Below, one piece after another: positions 5,953-13,364 of a DNA stretch of 17,112 nucleotides. Every line of letters starts with the position of its first letter. Positions within the stretch are counted from its first letter, which is position 1. The DNA comes from Ruminococcaceae bacterium UBA5905 (GTDB lineage: Bacteria > Bacillota > Clostridia > Oscillospirales > Acutalibacteraceae). The stretch covers positions 1-17,112 of the forward strand of contig DJEF01000058.1 of the NCBI GenBank assembly GCA_002431285.1, in the 5' to 3' direction. Below the pieces are notes generated by a model. It saw only the letters and a list, made by a program, of their open reading frames with translations. It did not search any database and had not been told where the DNA came from. The position numbers and the translations under genes are program-made.

Positions 5953-7320
5953 ATGTCCGATACCATTGCTGCCATCGCCACCCCTGCGGCGCCCGCCGGT
6001 CTGGGGGTGGTGCGCTTGTCCGGGGAGGAAGCGCTGGCGGTGGCCGCCCGGGTATTCCGCCCGGCAGACCCGGCCCGTTCCGCCGAGCGGCTGGCGGGGT
6101 ATACCGCTGCATACGGTCATGTATACGATGCCGAGGGGGATATCGACGATTGCGTGCTGCTGGTGTTTCGCGCCCCCCGCAGCTATACGGGCGAACACGT
6201 GGCGGAGCTGTCCTGCCACGGAGGACTGTACCTGCTGCGGCGGGTGCTGCGGGCGTGTCTGGCGGCCGGGGCGCGGATGGCGCAGCCGGGCGAATTCACC
6301 CGGCGGGCATTTCTGGCGGGGAAAATGGATCTGACCCAGGCGGAGAGCGTGACGGCGCTGATCGCCGCCGACGGACGGCTGGCCGCCCGCACGGCGCTGG
6401 CCGCCCATGAGGGAGTCACCTATCGGCGGCTGCAGGAGGTCAAGGAGGCGCTGCTGGCGGTGGAAGCCCAGTTCAGCGCCTATGTGGATTATCCGGACGA
6501 GGATATCCCGGAGCTGCACCCGGAGGCTCTGGCTCAGGTCATCCACCGGGCGCGGCAGACGGTGCAGGGGCTGGTGGACACCTTTGACGCCGGGCAGGTG
6601 CTGCGGGAGGGGGTGGACACCGCCATCGTGGGGTGTCCCAACGTGGGCAAATCCACGCTGATGAACGCTCTGTCCGGCTGCGAGCGGAGCATCGTGACCG
6701 AGGTGGCCGGAACCACCCGGGATGTGATCGAAAACACCGTGCGGCTGGGAGAAGTCACCCTACGGCTGGCGGATACCGCCGGTATCCGGGATACCGGCGA
6801 CCGGGTCGAATCGGCGGGGGTGGAAAAAGCGCGCACCCGTCTGCGGCAGGCGGCGCTGGTGCTGGCGGTGTTTGACGGCAGCCGGCCGCTGACCGATGCG
6901 GATCGGGCGCTGGCGGAGGAGAGCTGCCGCACCGCAGCCATCGCCGTGATCAACAAGGCCGATCAGCCGCAGCGGATCGACCGGGCCTTTCTGGAGGGCC
7001 GATTCTCCCGGGTCGTGGCCTTGTCTGCCCGGGAGGGCAGCGGCCTGCCGGAGCTGGCGGCGGCGGTGGCGGACATCACCGGGGTGGAACGGCTGACCGC
7101 CGCCGAGCCGGTCCTGTCCACCGAGCGCCAGCGGGATTGCGCGGTGCGCTGCCGGATTTGTCTCGAGGAGGCGGATGCCGCTCTCGGCAGCGGCTTGACT
7201 CCGGATGCGGTATCGGTGAGTCTGCACGGGGCGATCGCCGCCATTCTGGAGCTGACCGGCGAACGAGCCACCGAGGCGGTGGTGGATGAGGTGTTCGCCC
7301 GCTTTTGCGTAGGAAAGTAG
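5953..7320 (+). CDS. mnmE: tRNA uridine-5-carboxymethylaminomethyl modification GTPase MnmE
   Basis: Full-length (455 aa) MnmE/TrmE, which with MnmG modifies the wobble uridine (position 34) of certain tRNAs, using a folate-derived carbon and GTP hydrolysis. The N-terminal folate-binding domain starts DTIAAIATPA and runs to about 120. A helical domain holds the inserted G domain at about 220-375: G1 GCPNVGKS (227-234), GTTRD, G3 DTAGIR (274-279), G4 NKAD (334-337). The C-terminus is FCVGK, the FC(I/V)GK motif whose Cys is important for modification. ATG 5953 is preferred over TTG 5944 because AAAGGAG (5936-5942) is 10 bases from the ATG. Many Firmicutes carry mnmE beside rnpA/yidC/jag and mnmG near the origin; none of these is seen here. 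The TAG stop is the first unit of a heptameric repeat. Confidence 0.97.
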   Translation: MSDTIAAIATPAAPAGLGVVRLSGEEALAVAARVFRPADPARSAERLAGYTAAYGHVYDAEGDIDDCVLLVFRAPRSYTGEHVAELSCHGGLYLLRRVLRACLAAGARMAQPGEFTRRAFLAGKMDLTQAESVTALIAADGRLAARTALAAHEGVTYRRLQEVKEALLAVEAQFSAYVDYPDEDIPELHPEALAQVIHRARQTVQGLVDTFDAGQVLREGVDTAIVGCPNVGKSTLMNALSGCERSIVTEVAGTTRDVIENTVRLGEVTLRLADTAGIRDTGDRVESAGVEKARTRLRQAALVLAVFDGSRPLTDADRALAEESCRTAAIAVINKADQPQRIDRAFLEGRFSRVVALSAREGSGLPELAAAVADITGVERLTAAEPVLSTERQRDCAVRCRICLEEADAALGSGLTPDAVSVSLHGAIAAILELTGERATEAVVDEVFARFCVGK

Positions 7321-7352
7321 TCGTTAGTCGTTAGTTGGTAGCTGTTAGGAGA
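7318..7352. repeat. Heptameric short tandem repeat at the 3' end of mnmE
   Basis: Five contiguous 7-bp units: TAGTCGT, TAGTCGT, TAGTTGG, TAGCTGT, TAGGAGA. The first TAG is the mnmE stop codon. A related array lies at 13927-13954 and ends in the same TAGGAGA unit. An 8-bp pair GCGGGTCA follows at 7369-7384. Confidence 0.8.
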
Positions 7353-7832
7353 TGGAAAACGGAAATCGGCGGGTCAGCGGGTCAGCGGGGCGGCAATGGT
7401 GCACAGCGATGGTGCGGCAACCGACGCGCCGCCGGTGACGCACCGGGCCGAATGCACCGGGCCGCCAATCGCTCGCTGCCCCGATGCATCGCCGTCCCTA
7501 CCATCTCCCCGCCGCCGCGGCCGACGATCCCCCGGCGCCCCATGAGCAAAAAAGGGAAAGCGTTGCCCCGGCAGGCGCAATGCTTTCCCTCTTCTTGTCC
7601 GCTGTTCTCGGGAAAGGCCATGTAAACCAATACGCATGGGCACGGCCTATATTTTGACGGGTACGGCACGATCTCCGATAAACCGGGGCGCTCTCTGCGG
7701 GTTTTCAATGCGTCGAACGCTGCCCATTATGGGGACGGTGTTTGAAAAAAGACGGCTCTGCCCGGTGCAGAGGGGACGTCTCCCATGCCATCCGTTGAAT
7801 TTTGTGCGTCTGTGCCCGGTTGACAGCAACGA
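7353..7832. other. Gene-free stretch between convergent mnmE and ispH-rpsA
   Basis: No gene with a ribosome binding site is visible on either strand. The largest frames are GC-driven. A 28-codon frame on the - strand starts with ATG at about 7731 and ends at TAG near 7648, without a clear ribosome binding site. The stretch includes a strong hairpin with a T-tract on the - strand (7554-7589) that does not directly follow a gene. A short non-coding RNA on the - strand between about 7800 and that hairpin is possible, but I recognise no known RNA family. Confidence 0.45.
7548..7589. terminator. Hairpin terminator, better on the - strand
   Basis: Stem GGGAAAGCGTTGC (7554-7566) pairs with GCAATGCTTTCCC (7577-7589), one G-T wobble, loop of 10. 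Read on the - strand it is followed by TTTTTT (7548-7553). On the + strand the tail is TCTTCTTG, so it could also end mnmE transcripts, though 234 bp after the stop. Confidence 0.65.
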
Positions 7833-7872
7833 AAAACCCGCCCCTGACGGTGATCCGTCATGGGCGGGTTTT
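7833..7872 (-). terminator. Terminator of the cmk-ispH-rpsA unit
   Basis: An 11-bp outer stem (7833-7843 with 7862-7872) and a 5-bp inner stem GACGG/CCGTC. On the - strand the hairpin ends in TTTTT, 13 bp after the stop of the fusion gene. Confidence 0.88.
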
Positions 7873-7884
7873 GGTATCGGTTGA

Positions 7885-9939
7885 TTATTCCTCGGTGGCC
7901 GCTTCAGCGGGCTCCTCGGCGGGAGTCTCCTCGGCAGGCGCTTCCTCAGCCGCATCGGCAGCGGGAGCGGAAGCCTCCTCGGGATCCAGCAGAGCCCGGA
8001 TGGACAGGCTGATGCGCTTGCGGTCATAGTCGATGGCGGTGATCTTCGCCGTGACCTCCTGACCGATCTTCAGCTCATCCTGGGGCTTTTCCACCCGATG
8101 GTTGGCGATCTGGGAAATGTGGATCAGGCCGTCCACGCCGGGCAGGATCTGGGCAAAGGCGCCGAAAGCGGTCATGCCCACGACCTTGGCGGTCACGATG
8201 CTGTCCACGGGGAACTGGGTCTTGAAGATCTCCCAGGGGTTGTCCTCCGCCTTGCGATAGCCCAGAGAAATTTTCTTCTTCTCGGCATCCAGGCCCTTGA
8301 TGAATACCGTCACGGTATCCCCCACATTCATGACCTCGGAGGGGTTCTTGATGCGGTTCCAGGACATCTCGGAGATGTGAACCATGCCGTCCACGCCGCC
8401 CAGATCCACGAATGCGCCGTAGGAGGTCAGGCTCTTGACGGTGCCGGTGTAGACCTGGCCGACCTCAGCCTGCGCCCAGAAAGCCTCCTCCTGCTCTTTG
8501 CGGGCCGCCTGCGCCACCTGACGCACGGAGCCGACCGCATGGCGGCGATGGGGGTTGGTCTCGATGATCTTCAGCTGGACGGTCTGGCCCTTCAGGGGGG
8601 ACAGATCCTCCATGCGGTTGAGGGATGCCTGAGAGGCGGGGACGAAGACCCGCACGCCCTCGGTGTTCACCAGCATACCGCCCTTGATGATATCGGTGAC
8701 GGTGCCCTCCAGCACGGTGCCTTCCTCTTCGGCCTTAACGATGGTGTCCCAGCCCTTGAGCGCATCCACCCGCTTCTTGGACAGCATGATGGTGCCCTCC
8801 TGGTCGTTGGTGCGCATGATGAGCAGCTCCAGCTCATCCCCCACCTTCACCAGATCGGCGGGGTTGGCGTTGGGATCGTTGGACAGCTCCGAGGCGGGGA
8901 TGTAGCCCGTCTGCTTGCGGCCAACCACTTCGACCTGAACCTCGTTGGGCGCGATAGCCACGACCAACCCACGGACTTTATCATCAGTGGCGTTCTGCAG
9001 AGTTGCGTCGATCATGGCGGCAAACTCCTCAGAGCTCATCTCCTCATTAGTTTCGGGGGCTGCGGTGGTTTCCAGGACTTCGCTGTTGTTGACGATTTCG
9101 GACATAGTGTGGTGTACCTCCTTTATTATATCGGCTGGGGTGGAAGCTCCGGCGGTAAGACCGACCGTCTCACCGACACGAAACCAGTCCCGCCGGATCT
9201 CCGACGCATCCTCCACCAGATAGGCGGGTCCATAGGGTGCGCAGACATCCCGCAGCTTGGCCGTGTTGGAACTTTCGCGACCGCCGACAATCACCATTTT
9301 GCGGCACTGTCGTGCCAAGTGAATTGCTTCCTGCTGCCGATTTGCAGTTGCATTACATATTGTATCAAAGATTTGGAGATTTGTACAGCTTTTTTTTGCG
9401 ATTTCCGTACACTTTTCCCATTCAATTGTATGGAAGGTGGTTTGGGACACCATTATGCACGAATCGTAATTTCCGGATTGCACAATTTTTAGCTGTTGTG
9501 TCAATTCGGCCCCGTTACGGAACACAAAGGAGTCGCCGGAGCAGTGTCCCCGGATGCCCAGAACCTCCGGATGATCCGGGTCGCCGGCAATGAGCACGGC
9601 GGTTTTTTCGCCGCTGCGGGTGGCGACGATGCGATGGATTTTGGCCACAAAGGGGCAGGTGGCATCGCAGCAGCGGATGCCCGCCGCCGCGATCTCGTCA
9701 TACACGCGCCGGGGCACGCCGTGGGAGCGGATGACCAGCACCGCTCCGGCGGGCACCTGCCCCACCTGCTCCACCGTTTGCACGCCCCGGCGGCGAAAAT
9801 CCTCCACCACCTGCGGATTGTGGATGATGGGCCCCAGAGTGCAGACCGATTCGCCGGAATCCAGCAGGGCGTTCACCGCGTCCACCGCGTGATCGACGCC
9901 GAAGCAGAACCCGGCGCTCTTGGCTAATAAAACCGGCAT
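7885..9939 (-). CDS. ispH: Fused IspH (HMBPP reductase) - ribosomal S1-like RNA-binding protein
   Basis: 684-aa fusion. Residues 1-278 are 4-hydroxy-3-methylbut-2-enyl diphosphate reductase, last step of the MEP isoprenoid pathway: [4Fe-4S] ligands C12 (GFCFGV), C95 (DATCP) and C195 (ICNAT); substrate residues H40, H73, H123, E125 and T167. Residues 279-684 hold four S1 OB-fold domains (about 325-395, 410-480, 495-565, 580-650), the third and fourth being the most canonical (GAFVDLGGVDGMVHIS and GAFAQILPGVDGLIHIS). An acidic Ala/Glu-rich tail closes the protein. IspH-S1 fusions are known in Clostridia. ATG 9939 is set by AAGGAG six bases upstream; a longer frame to 9975 has no such site. The junction keeps a Shine-Dalgarno and ATG, so a separate S1 protein may also be made. 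Part of the ispH half is AT-rich compared with the rest. Confidence 0.95.
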   Translation of the reverse strand: MPVLLAKSAGFCFGVDHAVDAVNALLDSGESVCTLGPIIHNPQVVEDFRRRGVQTVEQVGQVPAGAVLVIRSHGVPRRVYDEIAAAGIRCCDATCPFVAKIHRIVATRSGEKTAVLIAGDPDHPEVLGIRGHCSGDSFVFRNGAELTQQLKIVQSGNYDSCIMVSQTTFHTIEWEKCTEIAKKSCTNLQIFDTICNATANRQQEAIHLARQCRKMVIVGGRESSNTAKLRDVCAPYGPAYLVEDASEIRRDWFRVGETVGLTAGASTPADIIKEVHHTMSEIVNNSEVLETTAAPETNEEMSSEEFAAMIDATLQNATDDKVRGLVVAIAPNEVQVEVVGRKQTGYIPASELSNDPNANPADLVKVGDELELLIMRTNDQEGTIMLSKKRVDALKGWDTIVKAEEEGTVLEGTVTDIIKGGMLVNTEGVRVFVPASQASLNRMEDLSPLKGQTVQLKIIETNPHRRHAVGSVRQVAQAARKEQEEAFWAQAEVGQVYTGTVKSLTSYGAFVDLGGVDGMVHISEMSWNRIKNPSEVMNVGDTVTVFIKGLDAEKKKISLGYRKAEDNPWEIFKTQFPVDSIVTAKVVGMTAFGAFAQILPGVDGLIHISQIANHRVEKPQDELKIGQEVTAKITAIDYDRKRISLSIRALLDPEEASAPAADAAEEAPAEETPAEEPAEAATEE
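9103..9124 (-). promoter_or_regulatory. Internal Shine-Dalgarno and ATG at the IspH-S1 junction
   Basis: AAAGGAGGT (- strand, 9116-9124) stands 10 bases before an in-frame ATG (9105-9103) that begins MSEIVNNSEV, exactly where a free-standing S1 protein would start. The fusion frame reads through it as IIKEVHHT. TATAAT overlaps just upstream but has no good -35, so I read this as a translation, not a transcription, start. It would give a 406-aa S1 protein. Confidence 0.65.
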
Positions 9940-10003
9940 AGACTTCTCCTTAGTTACAAGGGACGCCTGCCGCACAGGCTCCGCGCGGCAAAGGCCCCGG
10001 GTT

Positions 10004-10684
10004 TTATCCGCGCATCTCCGGCAGGCGGCCGAGAATGACCTCCTTCACCCGGCGGATGGAACCGGCCAGATCGTCGTGGCTGGTGTCCACCAGCACGGCG
10101 TCCGCTGCCCGGCGCAGGGGCGATGCCGCCCGGTGGGCGTCGTCATAATCCCGCTTTTCCATGTCCGCCAGCACCGCCTCATAGGTGGTATCCACGCCTT
10201 TCTCCAGCAGCTCCTTGTACCGGCGCCGGGCGCGGGATTCCGGCGAGGCGGTGAGGAAAATCTTCACATCCGCCTGGGGCAGAATGGTGGTGCCGATGTC
10301 CCGCCCGTCCATAATGACCGAATGCCGGGCGGCCATATCCCGCTGCACCTGCAGCAGAAACTGCCGCACGGCGGGGATGGCAGACACGGCGGAGGCGGCC
10401 ATGGAGACCTCCGGAGTGCGGATGGAATCGCTCACGTCCGTATCCCCCAGAAACACCCGCTGCTCCCCTGCCACATATTGCAGAGACACGGCGGTATCGG
10501 GCAGAGCGGCGGTCACGGCGGCGGCATCGGCGGGGTCGATGCCCGCCTGCTGCATCCGGTAGCCGATGGCGCGGTACAGTGCGCCGGTGTCCACATACAG
10601 GAATTGCAGCTCCTGGGCTAACCGGCGGGCGACGGTGCTTTTCCCGGCGCCGGCGGGGCCGTCGATGGCGATGGCGTATGTCAT
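10004..10684 (-). CDS. cmk: Cytidylate kinase
   Basis: 226-aa (d)CMP kinase, which phosphorylates CMP and dCMP with ATP in pyrimidine nucleotide supply. P-loop GPAGAGKST at 9-17, DTGALYRA around 33-40, the DGRDIGT motif mid-protein and the Arg-rich lid SRARRRYKE all match the family, and the length is normal. ATG 10684 is preferred to an ATG 12 bases upstream because GAGGA sits at the right distance and the family starts with this residue. It lies 64 bp upstream of ispH-rpsA with no terminator between. Clostridia often have cmk, a lysophosphatidate acyltransferase (plsC), then ispH; plsC is missing here. Promoter TTGGAA/TATAAA lies 84 bp upstream. Confidence 0.96.
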   Translation of the reverse strand: MTYAIAIDGPAGAGKSTVARRLAQELQFLYVDTGALYRAIGYRMQQAGIDPADAAAVTAALPDTAVSLQYVAGEQRVFLGDTDVSDSIRTPEVSMAASAVSAIPAVRQFLLQVQRDMAARHSVIMDGRDIGTTILPQADVKIFLTASPESRARRRYKELLEKGVDTTYEAVLADMEKRDYDDAHRAASPLRRAADAVLVDTSHDDLAGSIRRVKEVILGRLPEMRG

Positions 10685-10767
10685 AGCGATCCTCATTTCT
10701 CAGACAAACCGCACGGGGTGCGACCGTTTCGGAACCGGTCGGTTTTCCTGTCACGTTTGTCTCATTA

Positions 10768-10797
10768 TTTATAATGTTTCGATGTTTCGATTTCCAA
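10768..10797 (-). promoter_or_regulatory. Predicted promoter of cmk-ispH-rpsA
   Basis: On the - strand TTGGAA (10792-10797), 18 bases, TATAAA (10768-10773). The spacer contains a tandem 8-bp repeat, CGAAACAT twice, which might be a protein-binding site or chance. Confidence 0.5.
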
Positions 10798-10805
10798 GGC
10801 AAAAT

Positions 10806-10823
10806 CCGACCGCATCCGGTCGG
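10806..10823 (-). terminator. Putative terminator after the HI0933-family gene
   Basis: 7-bp stem CCGACCG/CGGTCGG with a four-base loop; on the - strand followed by ATTTTG. It separates the regulator-flavoprotein unit from the cmk unit. The U-tract is short, so read-through is possible. Confidence 0.5.
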
Positions 10824-10869
10824 AGGGCCGCGCAAATCGTGGGGGGTTGTTTATTAAAGCCGCCATACA

Positions 10870-10905
10870 CGCGGTTCGGTCGAACAGACGTCGACGCCCC
10901 GGCGA
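10870..10905. repeat. 36-bp intergenic repeat, copy B
   Basis: Shares 30 of 36 positions with 13310-13345; both begin with CGCGGTTCGGTCGAA and contain CGCCCCGGCG. Both copies lie 10-20 bp downstream of the stop of a - strand gene. Confidence 0.65.
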
Positions 10906-10914
10906 CCTGTCCGC

Positions 10915-12144
10915 TCACGGGGCCATATGGGTGCCGGCGGCCATGCCGGTGGCAAAGGCGATCTGCAGATTGAATCCGCCGGTGCAGGCATCGACGTCCA
11001 GCACCTCCCCGGCAAAATACAGGCCGGGCAGCTTTTTCGACGCCATGGTGCGGGGGTCGATCTCCCGCAGCTCCACCCCGCCGGCGGTGACGATGGCCTC
11101 GCTCAGAGGCCGGAACCCGTCGATCCGCACCGGCATATCCTGCACCCCCGCCGCCAGCCGGCGGCGTTCCTCCCGCGTGAGGGAATGGCACTTGCGGTCG
11201 GCGGGAATGTCGCACAGCCGCAGCATCACCGGGATGAGCACCCGGGGCAGCAGCTTGCCCAGCGCATTGGCGATGTCCAGATTGCGCCGTTCTTCCAGAT
11301 CCCGGACGATGCGGGCGTCCAGCTGCTCCGGCGACAGCGCCGGTTTCCAGTTGATGTGCAGCCGGTAGCGCCCCGGCGTCATACCGTCCAGATAGGCGCT
11401 GGCGCTGAGGATCATCGGGCCGCTGACCCCGAAATGGGTGAACAGCATCTCCCCCTGATCGGTGTAGACGATCTTGTGCTTTTGCGTATCCTCCACGGTC
11501 AGGCCGCAGTTTTTCAGCGATAGTCCCTGCATCTCCACGCAGAAGGGGTCGGGGGACTCCAGCGCCGACAGGGAGGGCCGGGGCGGCTGCACCGTATGCC
11601 CCGCCTGCTGCGCCAGCGCGTAGCCGTCGCCGGTGGAGCCGGTGGCGGGATAGGATGCGCCGCCGGTGGCAACGATCACTCCGTCGGCGGAAAGGGTCAT
11701 TCCGTCCTCCAGCGCCACGCCGGTGCAGCGGTCGTCCTCTATCACCAGCCGGGTGACCCGCCCCTGCACGAATCGGGCGCCGCCGTCTTTGGCATAGCGC
11801 ACCAGGGCGTCCACCACGTCCACCGCCTTGTCGGAGCAGGGGAATACTCGGTTGCCCCGTTCCACTTTCAGCGGTACGCCCAGCTTTTCCAGCAGCGCTT
11901 CGGTTTCGGCGGGCGGGAAAGCGGTCAGTGCGCTGTACAGAAACCGCCCGCCCCGGCGCACATGGGGCAGAAATTCCTCCACGGTGCAGTGGTTGGTCAC
12001 GTTGCATCGCCCCTTGCCGGTGATCATCACCTTGCGGGCGGGGCGGGGATTGCGTTCCACCACCGTGACGGCGTGCCCCTGCCGCCCGGCCGCTCCCGCG
12101 GCCATACATCCGGCGGCGCCGCCGCCAACGACAATTACCTGCAT
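10915..12144 (-). CDS. HI0933/YhiN (BaiN)-family FAD-dependent oxidoreductase
   Basis: 409-aa flavoprotein. The dinucleotide-binding loop VGGGAAG (residues 6-12), the glycine-rich ITGKGRCNVTN segment (about 41-51) and the C-terminal LYFAGEVLDVDACTGGFN stretch are diagnostic of the HI0933 family. Members bind FAD; most have no known substrate, and a few are annotated as bile-acid or nitrogenous-ring reductases, which cannot be assumed here. No signal peptide: the N-terminus is the FAD-binding strand. It begins 3 bp after the stop of the RpiR gene, and its ribosome binding site (GAGAAAGG) lies inside the end of that gene, so translation is probably coupled. In many Clostridia this family sits immediately before cmk, as here. 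Confidence 0.92.
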   Translation of the reverse strand: MQVIVVGGGAAGCMAAGAAGRQGHAVTVVERNPRPARKVMITGKGRCNVTNHCTVEEFLPHVRRGGRFLYSALTAFPPAETEALLEKLGVPLKVERGNRVFPCSDKAVDVVDALVRYAKDGGARFVQGRVTRLVIEDDRCTGVALEDGMTLSADGVIVATGGASYPATGSTGDGYALAQQAGHTVQPPRPSLSALESPDPFCVEMQGLSLKNCGLTVEDTQKHKIVYTDQGEMLFTHFGVSGPMILSASAYLDGMTPGRYRLHINWKPALSPEQLDARIVRDLEERRNLDIANALGKLLPRVLIPVMLRLCDIPADRKCHSLTREERRRLAAGVQDMPVRIDGFRPLSEAIVTAGGVELREIDPRTMASKKLPGLYFAGEVLDVDACTGGFNLQIAFATGMAAGTHMAP

Positions 12145-12147
12145 GGG

Positions 12148-13026
12148 TCAGCCTTTCTCCGTTTCTTCCATATGCTCATACACCTGACAGTCGTCCCAGA
12201 GCCGCTCCAGCTCCTCCAGCTTCTGTCGGTTCTGTTCCAGCGTGCGCAGGGATACCGCCACGATCAGCGCATTGATCACGCTCAGGGGCGCCACCAGCGA
12301 ATCCACCACCGAGGCCATACCGCTGTGCGCCAGCAGCAGCGCATCCGCGCCGGAGGCGATGGGAGACAGGCGGCTGTCGGTCAGCGCCACCACCCGAGCG
12401 CCCTTGGAGCGGGCGTATTCCAGGGTTTTCGCCGCCTTGCTGGAATAGCGGGGGAAAGAGATGATCAGCACCGCATCCTCCGGCCCGATGTCCAGCAGCT
12501 CGCCGTAGATATCGCTCTGGCTGGAGGCGGTGAGCTGATGCGCCTTCGCCCCCAATAGCATTTGCAGATAGTGGATCAAAAATCCGGCCAGCGATTTGCA
12601 GCTGCCGGCCCCGAATACATAAAGCTGCCGGGCGCTCACCACCGTTTCCACCGCCCGGTCGAAGTCCGCCGCATCCAGTTCCTCCAGCGTGCGGCGGATA
12701 TTCTGGATATCCCCGGCGGTCACATCGTGCAGCACCCGGGCGTCGGACATCTGCGCCCGGGCCACCTCCATGCGCTGTACGATCGTCAGCTTGCTGCGGA
12801 TCAGCTCCTGCAGCGCTTTTTGCAGGCCGGGATAGCCGTCGAAGCCCAGCTCGGTGGCAAACCGCACCACCGTGGATTCGCTGACGCCTACCTCCTGCCC
12901 CAGCCGGCCGGCGGTCATGAAGGCCGCCTCGTCATACCGGGTCTGGATAAATTGGGCGATGCGCCGCTGTCCCTTGGAAAAGGAGCTCTCGTGCGCCGCC
13001 ATCAGTTCCGCCAGGTTGGATCGCAT
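12148..13026 (-). CDS. MurR/RpiR-family transcriptional regulator
   Basis: 292 aa. N-terminal HTH_6 domain (about 1-77) with LSxG-type helix-turn-helix VGVSESTVVRFATELGFDGY and a C-terminal SIS (sugar isomerase) domain at about 125-260, starting QLYVFGAGSCKSLAGF and including LIISFPRYSSKAAKTLEYA. RpiR proteins sense phosphorylated sugars or amino sugars through the SIS domain. GAGGA lies just before ATG, with a second AGGAG further up. The gene shares a transcript with the HI0933-family flavoprotein 3 bp downstream; no sugar enzyme is adjacent, so the target is unknown. Its promoter overlaps the terminator of the preceding unit. Confidence 0.93.
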   Translation of the reverse strand: MRSNLAELMAAHESSFSKGQRRIAQFIQTRYDEAAFMTAGRLGQEVGVSESTVVRFATELGFDGYPGLQKALQELIRSKLTIVQRMEVARAQMSDARVLHDVTAGDIQNIRRTLEELDAADFDRAVETVVSARQLYVFGAGSCKSLAGFLIHYLQMLLGAKAHQLTASSQSDIYGELLDIGPEDAVLIISFPRYSSKAAKTLEYARSKGARVVALTDSRLSPIASGADALLLAHSGMASVVDSLVAPLSVINALIVAVSLRTLEQNRQKLEELERLWDDCQVYEHMEETEKG

Positions 13027-13076
13027 ACCGTCCTCAACTCCTCTGAAAGTCCCCGTTCGGAGGACTGCCGGGTGCT

Positions 13077-13105
13077 ATTATACTCCCCGCCGTCAAAAAA
13101 TGCAA
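13077..13105 (-). promoter_or_regulatory. Promoter of the RpiR-flavoprotein operon
   Basis: On the - strand TTGCAT (13100-13105), 17 bases, perfect TATAAT (13077-13082). The -35 box is partly formed by the last bases of the adjacent terminator stem and its T-run. Confidence 0.65.
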
Positions 13106-13146
13106 GTCCCAATCGCCATCCTGCAAAACGGCGATTGGGACTTGCA
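13095..13146 (-). terminator. Strong rho-independent terminator
   Basis: Perfect 17-bp stem (13101-13117 with 13130-13146), 12-base loop, then TTTTTT on the - strand (13095-13100). It lies about 220 bp beyond the stop of the membrane-protein gene, with the intergenic repeat and a gene-free stretch between. Confidence 0.9.
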
Positions 13147-13364
13147 GACGAAAGGATGCGGGGCCAACCGTTCCGGTAAACGGTATATTCTGCCGTTCCG
13201 GTTGTCTCGCCACTTGAAATAAGGTGGAATTTCCGCGTTCTTCATCTTTCAAAAGAAAGCGATCTTCCCGTTTTCGACCCGGGAGCTTTGGCAATACGGC
13301 CCGGGGCTGCGCGGTTCGGTCGAAAAAACGACCGCGCCCCGGCGGTTTTGCCTGAGGCGCGGGC
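13147..13364. other. Gene-free leader-like stretch before the terminator
   Basis: Holds copy A of the 36-bp repeat and a direct repeat CCGTTCCGG (about 13169 and 13193). A 50-codon frame on the - strand (13245-13093) starts without a ribosome binding site and runs into the terminator stem, so I do not call it a gene. A small RNA ending at the terminator is possible. Confidence 0.4.
13310..13345. repeat. 36-bp intergenic repeat, copy A
   Basis: 30/36 identical to 10870-10905. This copy contains the local inverted repeat CGGTCG-AAAAAA-CGACCG, able to form a hairpin; the other copy has diverged in that arm. Confidence 0.65.

Noticed and set aside
9105..9135. Internal promoter before the S1 part, from TATAAT at the junction
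   Set aside because: No acceptable -35 at 16-18 bases; the AT-rich string is explained by codons plus the Shine-Dalgarno.
8098..9492. + strand frame (about 464 codons) opposite ispH-rpsA
   Set aside because: Antisense to S1 domains; low-complexity His/Gly-rich product.
13093..13245. 50-codon - strand frame starting MKNAEIPPYFKWRDN
   Set aside because: Looks protein-like at first, but it has no ribosome binding site and its last third is the terminator hairpin. It would need a conserved homologue to be accepted.
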